A stretch of DNA of 64,000 nt from Pedobacter sp. PACM 27299 (lineage in GTDB: Bacteria > Bacteroidota > Bacteroidia > Sphingobacteriales > Sphingobacteriaceae). Shown here piece after piece: positions 54,487 through 63,241 of this stretch. Made by a program: the position numbers and the translations under genes. Under the pieces are notes generated by a model. That model was not told where the DNA came from. It saw only the letters and a program-made list of their open reading frames with translations, and made no database searches. Position 1 is the stretch's first letter; each line of letters opens with the position of its first letter. The DNA is taken from positions 3,720,001-3,784,000 of the forward strand of contig NZ_CP012996.1 of the NCBI RefSeq assembly GCF_001412655.1, read 5' to 3'.

Positions 54487-55410
54487 TTAATTAGAGAATC
54501 TGGACAATTGGGCAAAGGTTTCATCTAATGAACTCTTCTCCATATTCAGTTCACGCAATCGCCATCCTTGCTTTGCACTTTCCAGTACCAGCGTTTCAGA
54601 GATGCTGCGATCGCCATTAAAGTAGAGTCTGAGCTGTTTTTCCGTCAGGTATTCTACTCTGGTGATGCCTTCAATGGCCAGCAACGCATCTGCCGGAGGC
54701 GCATTTTCCATTAAGGCGATCATGCTGTGCGGCGCTACATAGTTGTCGAAAGCTTCCATGGTATCTGAAAATACAATCCTTCCGCTTTCGATCATGACGA
54801 TCTGCTTGCACAGGTACTGCACTTCAGTCAGCACATGGGTAGAAAGAATGACTGCACGTTCTGTGGCAATGTCTTTGATCAGTCCGCGGACTTCAATGAT
54901 CTGATTGGGATCCAATCCATTAGTAGGCTCATCAAATACTACTAATTTTGGATGGTGAATAATCGCCTGAGCAATCCCTACCCTTTGCTTAAAACCGCCG
55001 GATAAATTCTTGATCAATCGTTTGCTGATCTGTGTTAATCCGCAGCGTTCTTTCACTTCATCCATGGCAGATTTCAGTTGTTTACTGTCTATCGAACGCA
55101 GAATGCCACAATGTCTGAGGTATTCATCAACTGTTAAATCCATATATAAGGGGGGAGTCTGCGGTAAAAATCCGATCTCCTGTTTCGCCCGTTCCGGCTC
55201 TCTACTCAGGTCGATCCCATTGATGATCACTTCTCCTGCGGTTTGTGACAGCACGCCGCAAAGGATGTTCATGGTCGTAGATTTACCTGCTCCATTGGAG
55301 CCTAACAAGCCTACAATCCCACTCCTTGGGATCTCTATATTGATGTCACGTATAGCCCAGCTGGTACTATAACGATGCGACAAACCGCTAATACGAACGA
55401 TTGGTTCCAT
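54487..55410 (-). CDS. ABC transporter ATP-binding protein (GldA/ABC-2 type)
   Basis: A 307-residue ATPase with Walker A LLGSNGAGKSTTMNIL, Q-loop FLPQTPPLYMDLTV, signature LSGGFKQRVGIAQ, Walker B LVVFDEPTNGLDP and the switch His in ILSTHVL. The C-terminal ~80 residues are the regulatory tail usual in GldA and other ABC-2 exporters. It is the only ATPase gene for the two permease/GldG genes downstream. It starts 63 bp after the DUF4397-like lipoprotein gene, the widest gap of the long operon, and that gap contains a hairpin. Confidence 0.93.
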   Translation of the reverse strand: MEPIVRISGLSHRYSTSWAIRDINIEIPRSGIVGLLGSNGAGKSTTMNILCGVLSQTAGEVIINGIDLSREPERAKQEIGFLPQTPPLYMDLTVDEYLRHCGILRSIDSKQLKSAMDEVKERCGLTQISKRLIKNLSGGFKQRVGIAQAIIHHPKLVVFDEPTNGLDPNQIIEVRGLIKDIATERAVILSTHVLTEVQYLCKQIVMIESGRIVFSDTMEAFDNYVAPHSMIALMENAPPADALLAIEGITRVEYLTEKQLRLYFNGDRSISETLVLESAKQGWRLRELNMEKSSLDETFAQLSRFSN

Positions 55411-55443
55411 AGTTAAATATTGGATTAAGAAAATGTATTGGAG

Positions 55444-55465
55444 AGCAGGCTTAAAAAAGCCTGCT
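55444..55465. other. Intercistronic hairpin between the lipoprotein and ABC ATPase genes
   Basis: AGCAGGCTT (55444-55452) and AAGCCTGCT (55457-55465) form a perfect stem with a four-base loop. On the transcribed minus strand no T-run follows, so it is more likely an RNA-processing or stability element, or a weak attenuator, than a full terminator. Confidence 0.5.
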
Positions 55466-55473
55466 TTTGTGTG

Positions 55474-56232
55474 TTAATAGTTGTCGAACAAAAAGGTTTT
55501 TTGTTTCAATAGCTCGGAACTTTCCCCAGGTAAGCCAATCAGGGCAATGGTAAAATTCCTGAATCGCCATTTATTCTCAGAGGGCTTTTCCAGTTCTGTC
55601 GTTGTATAGCTGGCAAGAAGCTCCTGTGTGGCCTGGTCCCGGAATTCAAAAGTGTAGTTGCCGGTTTTTAAAGTTGCAGTATAGCTTTTAAAGTTAGTAA
55701 TTCCTTTGTAAGCCAATCCTTCTACTTCTTTACGTTCCCCATCTTTAATCAGGTATACATTTATGGGTTTACTTCCATAAGAGAGGTTGATAAACCGAAT
55801 GCCAAATGTGCTGTCGGCTGCTTGATGAACGGGTGGAAGATAGGTGTCCAGCAAATAATCAGGATTTTCCTTTTTGCCTAAAAAATATAGCGTATTGATA
55901 CTGCCTTTTTTTAATTTAAGCTGGAGGTCAAATAGCGGTTTATCAGGCGACAGGGTATCCGGGTAGCTGTAAATCGCCAGAGGCTGATCTTCTTTGGTAA
56001 TGGCATATTTACCACCTACATTAAAGACCCCATAATCAAACAGTATAGCGAGGTAATAACGATTTAAAGGTTCAGTTCCTCTAAAGCTAGGCAGCAGCCT
56101 TAACTGCCCGGGCATCGCATTAAATAGTGTAAGATGCGTAAGCACAGGAGTTTGTTCTGTTTTTTTACAGGAAACAAATGCAAAGCATAGCAGACTAATA
56201 AATAAGATATATTGAAATTTATAAATTTTCAT
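55474..56232 (-). CDS. DUF4397-like outer-membrane lipoprotein
   Basis: A 252-residue lipoprotein from the ATG at 56232 (a TTG at 56241 would add three residues). The signal is YILFISLLCFAFVSCKK, with Cys as acylation site. The rest is beta-rich, with two probable immunoglobulin-like halves; FGIRFINLSYGSKPINVYL and TGNYTFEFRDQATQELL resemble DUF4397 domains (TLFNAMP...; RFINLS...). Genes of this kind commonly follow SusD as the third component of SusC/SusD operons and may be surface ligand-binding accessories. It lies 18 bp after the SusD stop. Confidence 0.8.
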   Translation of the reverse strand: MKIYKFQYILFISLLCFAFVSCKKTEQTPVLTHLTLFNAMPGQLRLLPSFRGTEPLNRYYLAILFDYGVFNVGGKYAITKEDQPLAIYSYPDTLSPDKPLFDLQLKLKKGSINTLYFLGKKENPDYLLDTYLPPVHQAADSTFGIRFINLSYGSKPINVYLIKDGERKEVEGLAYKGITNFKSYTATLKTGNYTFEFRDQATQELLASYTTTELEKPSENKWRFRNFTIALIGLPGESSELLKQKTFLFDNY

Positions 56233-56250
56233 GTGGTTCAATTTAGGTGA

Positions 56251-57696
56251 TTAGTAACCAGGATTTTGAGTCAGGTTATTATTTGACTGGATCTCAGAAA
56301 CAGGAATCGGATACAGCAGCTGGTAATCTCCTGCCCAGGGTTGTTTAACCGAAATAACAGAGAGCTCATCGTGTGCTTTTCCTGTTCTTTTCAGGTCTAA
56401 CCAGCGGTGTCCCCATTCTAAGAAAAACTCTGTTCTTCTTTCTTTCTCAATAGCGAGTACTACTGCTGCTTTGGAAAGCCCCATAGGAAGTTCAGTGACA
56501 CCCGCACGGGCACGAATGACATTTAGATCTTTAATTGCAGGATCCAGCTGTTGGTTTCCAAGGGTGATGGCCTCCGCTCTGATTAAGTATTGTTCGGCCA
56601 ATCTGAGCATGGTGTAATACTCTGTTATTGGCGCATTCACAGCAGAATTCCCTAATCCTATTTTGTATTTATTCACATAATAAGTGGTAGTACCTGCGAT
56701 AGCAACCGGCATCAGCCAGGAAGACTTTCTCTGGTCCTGATTTTCGAATACCTGTACCAGCTCATTCGCAACACGGTAGCCGTAATATTGACCAGGTATG
56801 ACTGCAGGAAAGGCTCTGAAAGCATACCCTTCAGGGGTCGCATTTCCACGAGGACTGATTAAATTACTCTGCTGTAATTGCCAGATGGCTTCCTTATTAT
56901 TCTTTAAAAAGACCTCATTTAAATCCGGCCTCAATTCGAATAATGCAGATTGATCAATCACTTCTGTTGCTGCTGCAGCTGCATTGGCATAATCTCCTGT
57001 ATACAGGTAAACCCTGGCCAGCATTGCTGTTGCAGCCCATTTATTGGCACGAATGCGTTCTCCCAGCTGCGATCCTGAAAAATCAGCAGAGAGGTTTGCT
57101 TTGGCATCCTGCAAATCTTTAATCACCTGTGCATACACTTCAGCTTTAGGTGTACGGGTCATCTTGGCCGTCTTGTTAAAATCCGCGGAGAGTGCCAATG
57201 GTACATCTCCAAAAAGATTCACCAGATAGAAATAGCTGTAGGCTCTTAAGAACTTAGCTTCAGCAGTCAGCTTGATTCTTACCTCCGTGTGTAATTTTGC
57301 AGAAGTGGAGGCACTGATCCCTTCAATAATGGCATTAGCATTATAAACATTACTATAAGCACCGACCCATAGTGCACGGGTGGTATAGTCTTCTGTTGGT
57401 ATTTTATTGCTGTAATATGGATTGGGACTACTGCTGGATAGGCTGAGTTCATCAGCACCCATGCTGCCCAAAGAAGTGGTTAAACCATTTCCAAAATTAA
57501 GTGCGCCTTCTTCATTAATCAATTGTGAATAGGCACCAGTCATTGCAGAATTGGCCTGACTGTCATTTTCAAAAACCTTATCTGTGGTAATGGTATTAAT
57601 GGGATCAGGAATCGCGATCATGTCCTTACAGGAAGCACACAACAGAATGACTGCAGTGAATAAAATATAGCGGTTTAAATTTCTCTTAATTGTCAT
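56251..57696 (-). CDS. RagB/SusD-family outer-membrane lipoprotein
   Basis: The ATG at 57696 (11 bp after SusC) is preferred over the longer frame from 57732, because it places the lipoprotein signal ILFTAVILLCASCKD correctly; 481 residues. Diagnostic SusD stretches are AEAKFLRAYSYFYLVNLFGDVPL, split after SYFY, AATAMLARVYLYTGDYANA, and RRTEFFLEWGHRWLDLKRTG near the C-terminus, ending NLTQNPGY. It binds the ligand together with the STN-SusC. No glycosidase is in this operon, which makes a peptide or other non-glycan ligand more likely. Confidence 0.94.
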   Translation of the reverse strand: MTIKRNLNRYILFTAVILLCASCKDMIAIPDPINTITTDKVFENDSQANSAMTGAYSQLINEEGALNFGNGLTTSLGSMGADELSLSSSSPNPYYSNKIPTEDYTTRALWVGAYSNVYNANAIIEGISASTSAKLHTEVRIKLTAEAKFLRAYSYFYLVNLFGDVPLALSADFNKTAKMTRTPKAEVYAQVIKDLQDAKANLSADFSGSQLGERIRANKWAATAMLARVYLYTGDYANAAAAATEVIDQSALFELRPDLNEVFLKNNKEAIWQLQQSNLISPRGNATPEGYAFRAFPAVIPGQYYGYRVANELVQVFENQDQRKSSWLMPVAIAGTTTYYVNKYKIGLGNSAVNAPITEYYTMLRLAEQYLIRAEAITLGNQQLDPAIKDLNVIRARAGVTELPMGLSKAAVVLAIEKERRTEFFLEWGHRWLDLKRTGKAHDELSVISVKQPWAGDYQLLYPIPVSEIQSNNNLTQNPGY

Positions 57697-57707
57697 CTCG
57701 ATAGGAA

Positions 57708-60700
57708 TTAAAAAGTTACGGAAAGGCCACATAAATAGATTTTGGCTGGTGGAAGCGCTCCAAAAGTCTGTACATCAGGATCAAAACCGGTCACATTGCT
57801 GATCACAAATACATTTTGAGCATTCATATAAATCCTCAGCGATTCTGCGCCTAATTTTTTCGCCCAATTTTGATTCAGCGTATAAGAAAGAGCCAGATTA
57901 GACAGGCGCACATAAGAAACATTTCTATACCTGCCATCAGAATTCGCAAACTGATTTGTTCCCTCATTAAACATCGTAGTTGCTTTTGGGTACAAGGCAT
58001 GGTCACCTGGGCCTTTCCAATAATTCCCCATGATCTGTCTGGGTAGATTGCCTAAGTTTCCAGCATATACGTCAGAGTTATAGTTGGGATCAGATCCTAT
58101 AAAATTATTATAATTGAAGGTGGTACTCAGGCTAAGGTTCTTATAACTAAAATTGCTGGTCAGTCCGCCGGTAAGTTTTGGCGAAAGGTCTAAAGACACG
58201 TATTGGTCGCCTTCACCAGCTAAACCATTGGTATTCTGCTCGATATTACCATTCTGATTGTAATCTTCCATCTTGTAAACACCAGTCAGGGGATCTACAC
58301 CTAAATAGTGGAAAAGATATTTGGTATTGATAGATTTACCTACTTTCAATGTATTTGCAAAAGGGGAATGCGCGATATCCGGATAAGAAACCAGTAGATT
58401 CTTGTTTCTGGAAGCAAACAGTGCCACCGACCAGTTAAACTTTTCATTTTTAACCAGATCTGCATTTACTGTTAAATCCCAGCCCCTGTTGTCTACTACT
58501 GCTGGCCAGTTGGATACTACACTTGGGAAACCGGTATAAAGCGGCGTAGGGAATTGGGTCAGCTGGTTGTCGCAGCGTTCGCGGTACAGATCAAACTGCA
58601 CATTAATCCGGTTTTCTAAGAAACCAATTTGCAGCGCCCCTTCCATCTTTTTATTCACCTGCCATTGGTAATTTGGATTTAAAGCCAAAATACTAACGAG
58701 AGAACTGGAACCATCATAATCAGGTAAAGCGGTACCATATTGTTTATTTTTAGCCCATTGTGCCAGGTATTTATAATCGCCAATCGCATCACTACCCGTT
58801 AAAGCATAACTTCCCCTCAGCTTCAGGAAACTGATAAATTCAGGAAGCGCTTTTCTAATGCCCTTTTCTTCTGTTAAAATCCATGCTGCGCCAATAGAAC
58901 CGAAATTACCGAACTGGTTGCCTGGACCAAATCTGGAGGATCCATCTCTGCGGAAGTTTAGGTTAAGAATATATTTCTCTTCCCATTTATAATTGATCCT
59001 GCCAAATACTGCCGCATATTTATAATAACCAACATCTCCGGTAGGGTTAAAAGTAGCAGGTGCCAGAAAAATTGACTCTATGAAATCATCGCTGTCATAA
59101 CCAATGCCTGTGATAGAATTGGCTCTTGTTATATTTTTTTGCAAAGATCCCCCTAACAGTAAGGAAAGCTGTCCATTGCTTATTTTCGTCTTGTAATCCA
59201 GCTGTGGTTCAACCAGCACATTCATATTGGTATTGCTGCCAAAAAATGACGATCCTGTTGGGTTGGTGATCGGATCCTGTGCCCGAATATAACTCAGGTA
59301 TTTATTGGTATTGTTGCTGTAATTGTACCCAAAATTGGTGGAAAAATTCAAGTTGTCCAGGATCTCATAACTCAATCGCAGGTTGCTGGTGATCATGTGT
59401 GTATCAGAAAAATAGGGATTATCCAATACGCCAAAAGGAAAAGTCACTTTTGAATCTGGAGCGGCTCTCCATGGACCAAAATTAAACAGGCCATCAGGTC
59501 CATAAATATCAGGAGCATTGGGAGGCAAAGTCACCATGCTTGGAATACCAGTAGTATTAACAGTCGTATAGGTATACATCCCTCCCAAATCTACTTTAAA
59601 CTTTCTATCTGCAGTTTTATGTCCTAGGTTAAAGGCTAATCCAGCCCTTTGATTACTGCCTGTGCTGGTCAGGATTTCGGTTTGTTTTCCATAATTAGCC
59701 CCAAGGCGAAATTGGGTTTGTACATCTCCACCGGTTAAACTCATGTTCACATTAGACTGTTTCCCAATATTTCCCCAAAGTAATTTTTGCCAGTCGGTCT
59801 GTTTATTCTGGTCCCAAAGCACTAGATCAGGTGCATTGCTGATATCAGGAATAATATTGTCATTTTTAAACGCCTCTCTTCTGATTTGCAGGTATTCCGG
59901 TGTACTGAGTACATCCCAGTGTTTTGTTACTTCAGAAAAAGCCTGTTCTACGCCTATTGAAAACTTAGTTGCTCCAGGTCTGCCTTTTTTAGTCGTGATC
60001 AGGATGACCCCATTCGCTGCCCTTGAACCATAAATCGCGGTCGCATCACCATCTTTCAAGACTTCAATACTTTCAATGTCTTTACTATTGATGTTAAACA
60101 TCGGACTCTGACCTCCTGTAGGGGAATGAATATTCTGGGTAATTCCAGTAGATCCTGTCTCGTAACTGGACATCCCACCTACTTCCAGGTTATTTTGAGG
60201 TACCCCATCAATCACGTACAAAGGATCAGAAACAAAATTAGGGTTAATGGATTTCCTGCCTCTGATTTCTACTTTCACCGGACTGCTTGCATAACCATTT
60301 GTAGGCGTTACAATAACGCCGGGAATCCTGCCTTGTAAGGCCAGTAAAGGATTCATCACCGGCTGCTGTTCTAATTCTTTAGAAGTGATTTTTGAGATGT
60401 TACCTGTGCTTAAACGGCGGTCTGTGGTACCATAAGCCTGCACCATCACTTCATCCAAAAAGGATACTGATGGCTCCAGCATGATGGTCAGATAAAAGCC
60501 TGCAGCTGTTTTCACCACGCTCACATCCTTAGAGAATGAACTCGTATTTGGAGCCATTTTTTCAAATTCTCCCAACCTTACCTGTACGGAATCAAATCCT
60601 ACAGAACTAAAGGTGATGACGCTATTTTCTTCTAGCTTCGGCAAAAAAAATTCTCCCTTAGCATTAGAACCGACGTTTATTTTTCTATTCTTTACTTTAA

Positions 60701-61160
60701 GTGTGACGCCGCTTAAAGGTTCATTCGTCTTTTTATTGACGATATTTCCGCGTACTTCTATATCACCTGCAAAAATTGCCGCGACACGATCCAGGATAGT
60801 CGGCACTTTTGCCTTCAGTAAAACGGTTTTATTTTCAATTTTATAAGTGATCGGCTGGTCGGTAAAACACTTTTCCAGCACCTCTTCTATCGATGCGTTT
60901 CTCACAGAGATAGAGATGGGTTTACTCGACTTGATGAGTGCTTCACTAAAAAGGAAGTCGTAACCACTTTGCGACCGAATGTCCTTTAACACCTTCTCCA
61001 ACTGGGTATTTTTCGTATTCAGGGTAATGCGCTGAGCGAAACTGCTTGCACTTACCTGCATCATTGTAGCTATTAAAATAACGGTGGTGAATCGTATCAT
61101 TAATAAAATCTTATTCGCATACTTTTTCAGTACGGATTTGTTCGTATAGGTTTTATACAT
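57708..61160 (-). CDS. SusC/RagA-family TonB-linked receptor with N-terminal STN signalling domain
   Basis: The ATG at 61160 gives 1150 residues; the frame extends to 61208 but without better features. After the signal peptide (ending ASSFAQ) comes an STN domain (residues about 46-118; TQLEKVLKDIRSQSGYDFLF and ASIEEVLEKCF), then a carboxypeptidase-regulatory-like domain (VRGNIVNKKTNEPLSGVTLK), plug (VMVQAYGTTDRRLSTGNISK, YVIDGVPQNN, GDATAIYGSRAANGVILITT) and barrel. STN domains contact FecR-type anti-sigma factors, here encoded immediately upstream with an ECF sigma factor. Ligand binding should therefore induce this operon. Confidence 0.96.
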   Translation of the reverse strand: MYKTYTNKSVLKKYANKILLMIRFTTVILIATMMQVSASSFAQRITLNTKNTQLEKVLKDIRSQSGYDFLFSEALIKSSKPISISVRNASIEEVLEKCFTDQPITYKIENKTVLLKAKVPTILDRVAAIFAGDIEVRGNIVNKKTNEPLSGVTLKVKNRKINVGSNAKGEFFLPKLEENSVITFSSVGFDSVQVRLGEFEKMAPNTSSFSKDVSVVKTAAGFYLTIMLEPSVSFLDEVMVQAYGTTDRRLSTGNISKITSKELEQQPVMNPLLALQGRIPGVIVTPTNGYASSPVKVEIRGRKSINPNFVSDPLYVIDGVPQNNLEVGGMSSYETGSTGITQNIHSPTGGQSPMFNINSKDIESIEVLKDGDATAIYGSRAANGVILITTKKGRPGATKFSIGVEQAFSEVTKHWDVLSTPEYLQIRREAFKNDNIIPDISNAPDLVLWDQNKQTDWQKLLWGNIGKQSNVNMSLTGGDVQTQFRLGANYGKQTEILTSTGSNQRAGLAFNLGHKTADRKFKVDLGGMYTYTTVNTTGIPSMVTLPPNAPDIYGPDGLFNFGPWRAAPDSKVTFPFGVLDNPYFSDTHMITSNLRLSYEILDNLNFSTNFGYNYSNNTNKYLSYIRAQDPITNPTGSSFFGSNTNMNVLVEPQLDYKTKISNGQLSLLLGGSLQKNITRANSITGIGYDSDDFIESIFLAPATFNPTGDVGYYKYAAVFGRINYKWEEKYILNLNFRRDGSSRFGPGNQFGNFGSIGAAWILTEEKGIRKALPEFISFLKLRGSYALTGSDAIGDYKYLAQWAKNKQYGTALPDYDGSSSLVSILALNPNYQWQVNKKMEGALQIGFLENRINVQFDLYRERCDNQLTQFPTPLYTGFPSVVSNWPAVVDNRGWDLTVNADLVKNEKFNWSVALFASRNKNLLVSYPDIAHSPFANTLKVGKSINTKYLFHYLGVDPLTGVYKMEDYNQNGNIEQNTNGLAGEGDQYVSLDLSPKLTGGLTSNFSYKNLSLSTTFNYNNFIGSDPNYNSDVYAGNLGNLPRQIMGNYWKGPGDHALYPKATTMFNEGTNQFANSDGRYRNVSYVRLSNLALSYTLNQNWAKKLGAESLRIYMNAQNVFVISNVTGFDPDVQTFGALPPAKIYLCGLSVTF

Positions 61161-61207
61161 TTCATCTGGTTTAGGACAAATTCTTAGCGGCCGATGAAAC
61201 CGTAACA

Positions 61208-61238
61208 TTGTATTAACTCACAATATTTGCTAAGTTTG
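61208..61238 (+). promoter_or_regulatory. Plus-strand promoter between FecR and SusC
   Basis: TTG at 61208-61210, a 20-bp spacer, and TAAGTTTG at 61231-61238 match the Bacteroidota consensus with correct spacing. It points away from SusC, although no plus-strand protein gene follows. Confidence 0.55.
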
Positions 61239-61244
61239 TTTGTC

Positions 61245-61328
61245 TGGTTTAGGTTGATAGGATCTCAAATTTTTATGAACGTATCCAGCATCGGTCAGGA
61301 GTGTTTCCAGCACTTCTGACCTCTTTTT
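61245..61328 (+). ncRNA. Candidate cis-antisense small RNA upstream of SusC
   Basis: A consensus promoter (61208-61238) and a terminator (61293-61328), both on the plus strand, bracket about 85 nt with no reading frame of note. The RNA would be antisense to the mRNA leader between FecR and SusC. In Bacteroides, cis-encoded antisense RNAs at exactly this place, between anti-sigma and susC genes, repress several utilisation loci (DonS type). The assignment is by position and signals only. Confidence 0.45.
61293..61328 (+). terminator. Plus-strand Rho-independent terminator
   Basis: GGTCAGGAGTG (61293-61303) pairs with CACTTCTGACC (61311-61321), with one G-U pair, and TCTTTTTT follows on the plus strand only. 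On the minus strand the same stem lies 30 bp beyond the FecR stop but lacks a T-run. Confidence 0.65.
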
Positions 61329-61350
61329 TGGATTACGTTTGGAATAGTAT

Positions 61351-62526
61351 CTATTTCTTAACGATAATCCTCCTTCCTTCAATTTTAAAGTGGACATTCC
61401 CTGTATAGTCTAGCATATTCAGTAATTCAGAGACATTTTTATCCCTGGAAATCTCGCCTTTAAATTTAAAATCAGGATCTGGCTGGCTTTCATAAACCAC
61501 TTCCACATCGTACCATCTGGAAACTTTAGTCATGATAGACTGTAGGTTTTCATTGAATTTAAAATAACCATTTTTCCAGGCCAGTACATCTTCCAAGTCT
61601 ACATCATTGATCACCTTCATATTTCCCGGAGAAACCTGTGCCTGCTCGCCAGGTTTGAGAATCAAAAATTCGATCCCTTTAGCTGCATTGCCTGCATTGG
61701 CAGAAACTTTCACACTTCCGGATAGCAAAGTGGTTTTTACGGTTTTCTCATCGTCGTAAGACATGATGTTAAAATGTGTCCCCAATACTTCCACTGTCTG
61801 CCCTTTTGCCAGGACACGGAATGGAGATTTTTTATTGTGGAAGATTTCGAAATAGGCCTCTCCTTTTAATTCTACTTTTCTTTCTTTAGCGGCAAAACTT
61901 ACAGGGTACTTTAAACTGGAAGAAGCATTTAAAAATACTTTTGAGCCGTCTGGCAGAATCACCTGCCACTGGCCGCCGCGCGGTGCTTCGATGGTATTGT
62001 ATTCCGAACTGCTTTTTCTGGAAGCATTTGGAGCAATCTGGTAGATCAATTGTCCGTTTGCCGTTTTACTGATGGTTACCCCCTCCTGCTGTGCCAACTG
62101 TCCATTTAGCGCATCAGTCAGGCTAATTTTCCGTCCGTCAGAAAGGGTCAGCACCGCTTTATTTTTACCAGGATGAATGTCATTTTTAACAATCTGAGGC
62201 CCAGCAGCATTTTCATCATTGCCATAGAACCATATTGCCGTCATCGAAATCAGTACTACAGCAGCGGCAGCGGCTATACTATAACGCCAGATTGATTTTC
62301 TTGAAGGGGGGAAACCGACAGTGCGTTCAATTATAGGGCGTTCAATTTGCTGGTCAATATTTAGCCACATCTGTTGTTTTACCTTCAGATAGTCCAGGTC
62401 TTCAGGCTGCTGCTGCTGGAGCTCAGATTGCTGAACAAACCAGTTTTCGACCAGGCGTATTTCTTCCTTTAAGGCAATGCCTTCATTATACTTCCTGATC
62501 AATTCTATTACCTGTTCGTTATTCAT
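61351..62526 (-). CDS. FecR-family anti-sigma factor
   Basis: A 391-residue inner-membrane protein. A cytoplasmic N-terminal region (residues 1-75; LIRKYNEGIALKEEIRLVENWF) is followed by one membrane helix (RYSIAAAAAVVLISMTAIWF). The periplasmic FecR domain contains TIEAPRGGQWQVILPDGSKVFLN (split at GGQW), SLKYPVSFAAKERKVELKGEAYF and FRVLAKGQTVEVLGTHFNI. The C-terminal part has the DUF4974/STN-like fold (SIMTKVSRWYDVEVVYE). It holds the ECF sigma factor until the STN-SusC signals ligand. It lies between the sigma gene (121 bp upstream) and SusC. Confidence 0.95.
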   Translation of the reverse strand: MNNEQVIELIRKYNEGIALKEEIRLVENWFVQQSELQQQQPEDLDYLKVKQQMWLNIDQQIERPIIERTVGFPPSRKSIWRYSIAAAAAVVLISMTAIWFYGNDENAAGPQIVKNDIHPGKNKAVLTLSDGRKISLTDALNGQLAQQEGVTISKTANGQLIYQIAPNASRKSSSEYNTIEAPRGGQWQVILPDGSKVFLNASSSLKYPVSFAAKERKVELKGEAYFEIFHNKKSPFRVLAKGQTVEVLGTHFNIMSYDDEKTVKTTLLSGSVKVSANAGNAAKGIEFLILKPGEQAQVSPGNMKVINDVDLEDVLAWKNGYFKFNENLQSIMTKVSRWYDVEVVYESQPDPDFKFKGEISRDKNVSELLNMLDYTGNVHFKIEGRRIIVKK

Positions 62527-62647
62527 CTACATGTATCAGTTTTATCCCTGATTTATAGTAATAGCCATGAAAAGCCCTCAGGGAGTAGATGGAAATGACA
62601 AAAAATAGAAAATAATTGTAATTAGCTGATTTTCAGTGTTAAATATT

Positions 62648-63241
62648 TCAGTTTCTTTTGGAAAGTTCAATAATAATTAGTCCGACTGGGGCATAAACGG
62701 CTAGTTTTGAACGAAGGATTTTCAAGGCATTGTTCACTTGCTTTTTTACAGTTTGATCAGAAAGACCTAGTTTATCGGCAATTTCTGCATGGGAAAGGTT
62801 GTCCTTACGGCTCATTTCAAAGATGATCCTCATTTTAGGAGGTAAATTGTCAATCTCGCGCTGTACAATGATTTTCAGTTCACGCTCATCAATGTCCTGG
62901 ATTGTTTCCATGCTCACTTCTGAAGCATATTTAGCCAAAGAAGCAATGTGATCGTTTTTAAGCTTGTTGCGCTTTATGAATTTTAAGACGCGGTTTCTGG
63001 CACCGATGTAAAGGTATCCGGCAATGTTATTGTCTTCCTGAACAAGTTCCGGTTTATCCCATAGGCCCACGAATAAATCCTGTACCAGGTCTTTGGATGG
63101 CTCCTCGTCCCTTAACATCTGATTTACCTTGTAAAACATCAGCACTGCATATCTATTGTAGATTTCTGCAAAGGCCTCATGGTTCCTGTCTTTTAAAAGA
63201 CGGACCAATTCAGAATCCGTAAATTCAGAATACATTTTCAT
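62648..63241 (-). CDS. ECF-type RNA polymerase sigma factor
   Basis: A 197-residue sigma-70 family protein. Region 2 shows HEAFAEIYNRYAVLMFYKVNQM and EEPSKDLVQDLFVGLWDKP, and region 4 shows LPPKMRIIFEMSRKDNLSHAEIADKLGLSDQTVKKQVNNAL, split at the helix-turn-helix. This is the usual partner of a FecR anti-sigma in Bacteroidota and should direct transcription of the SusC operon downstream. A second ATG two codons inside (63235) is possible. A housekeeping-type promoter precedes it, so it is probably made constitutively at low level. Confidence 0.95.
   Translation of the reverse strand: MKMYSEFTDSELVRLLKDRNHEAFAEIYNRYAVLMFYKVNQMLRDEEPSKDLVQDLFVGLWDKPELVQEDNNIAGYLYIGARNRVLKFIKRNKLKNDHIASLAKYASEVSMETIQDIDERELKIIVQREIDNLPPKMRIIFEMSRKDNLSHAEIADKLGLSDQTVKKQVNNALKILRSKLAVYAPVGLIIIELSKRN

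Noticed and set aside
55444..55465. A full terminator splitting the long operon before the ABC ATPase gene
   Set aside because: The T-run lies on the plus strand side only; in the transcribed direction no T-tract follows the stem, and no separate promoter for the ABC gene is visible.
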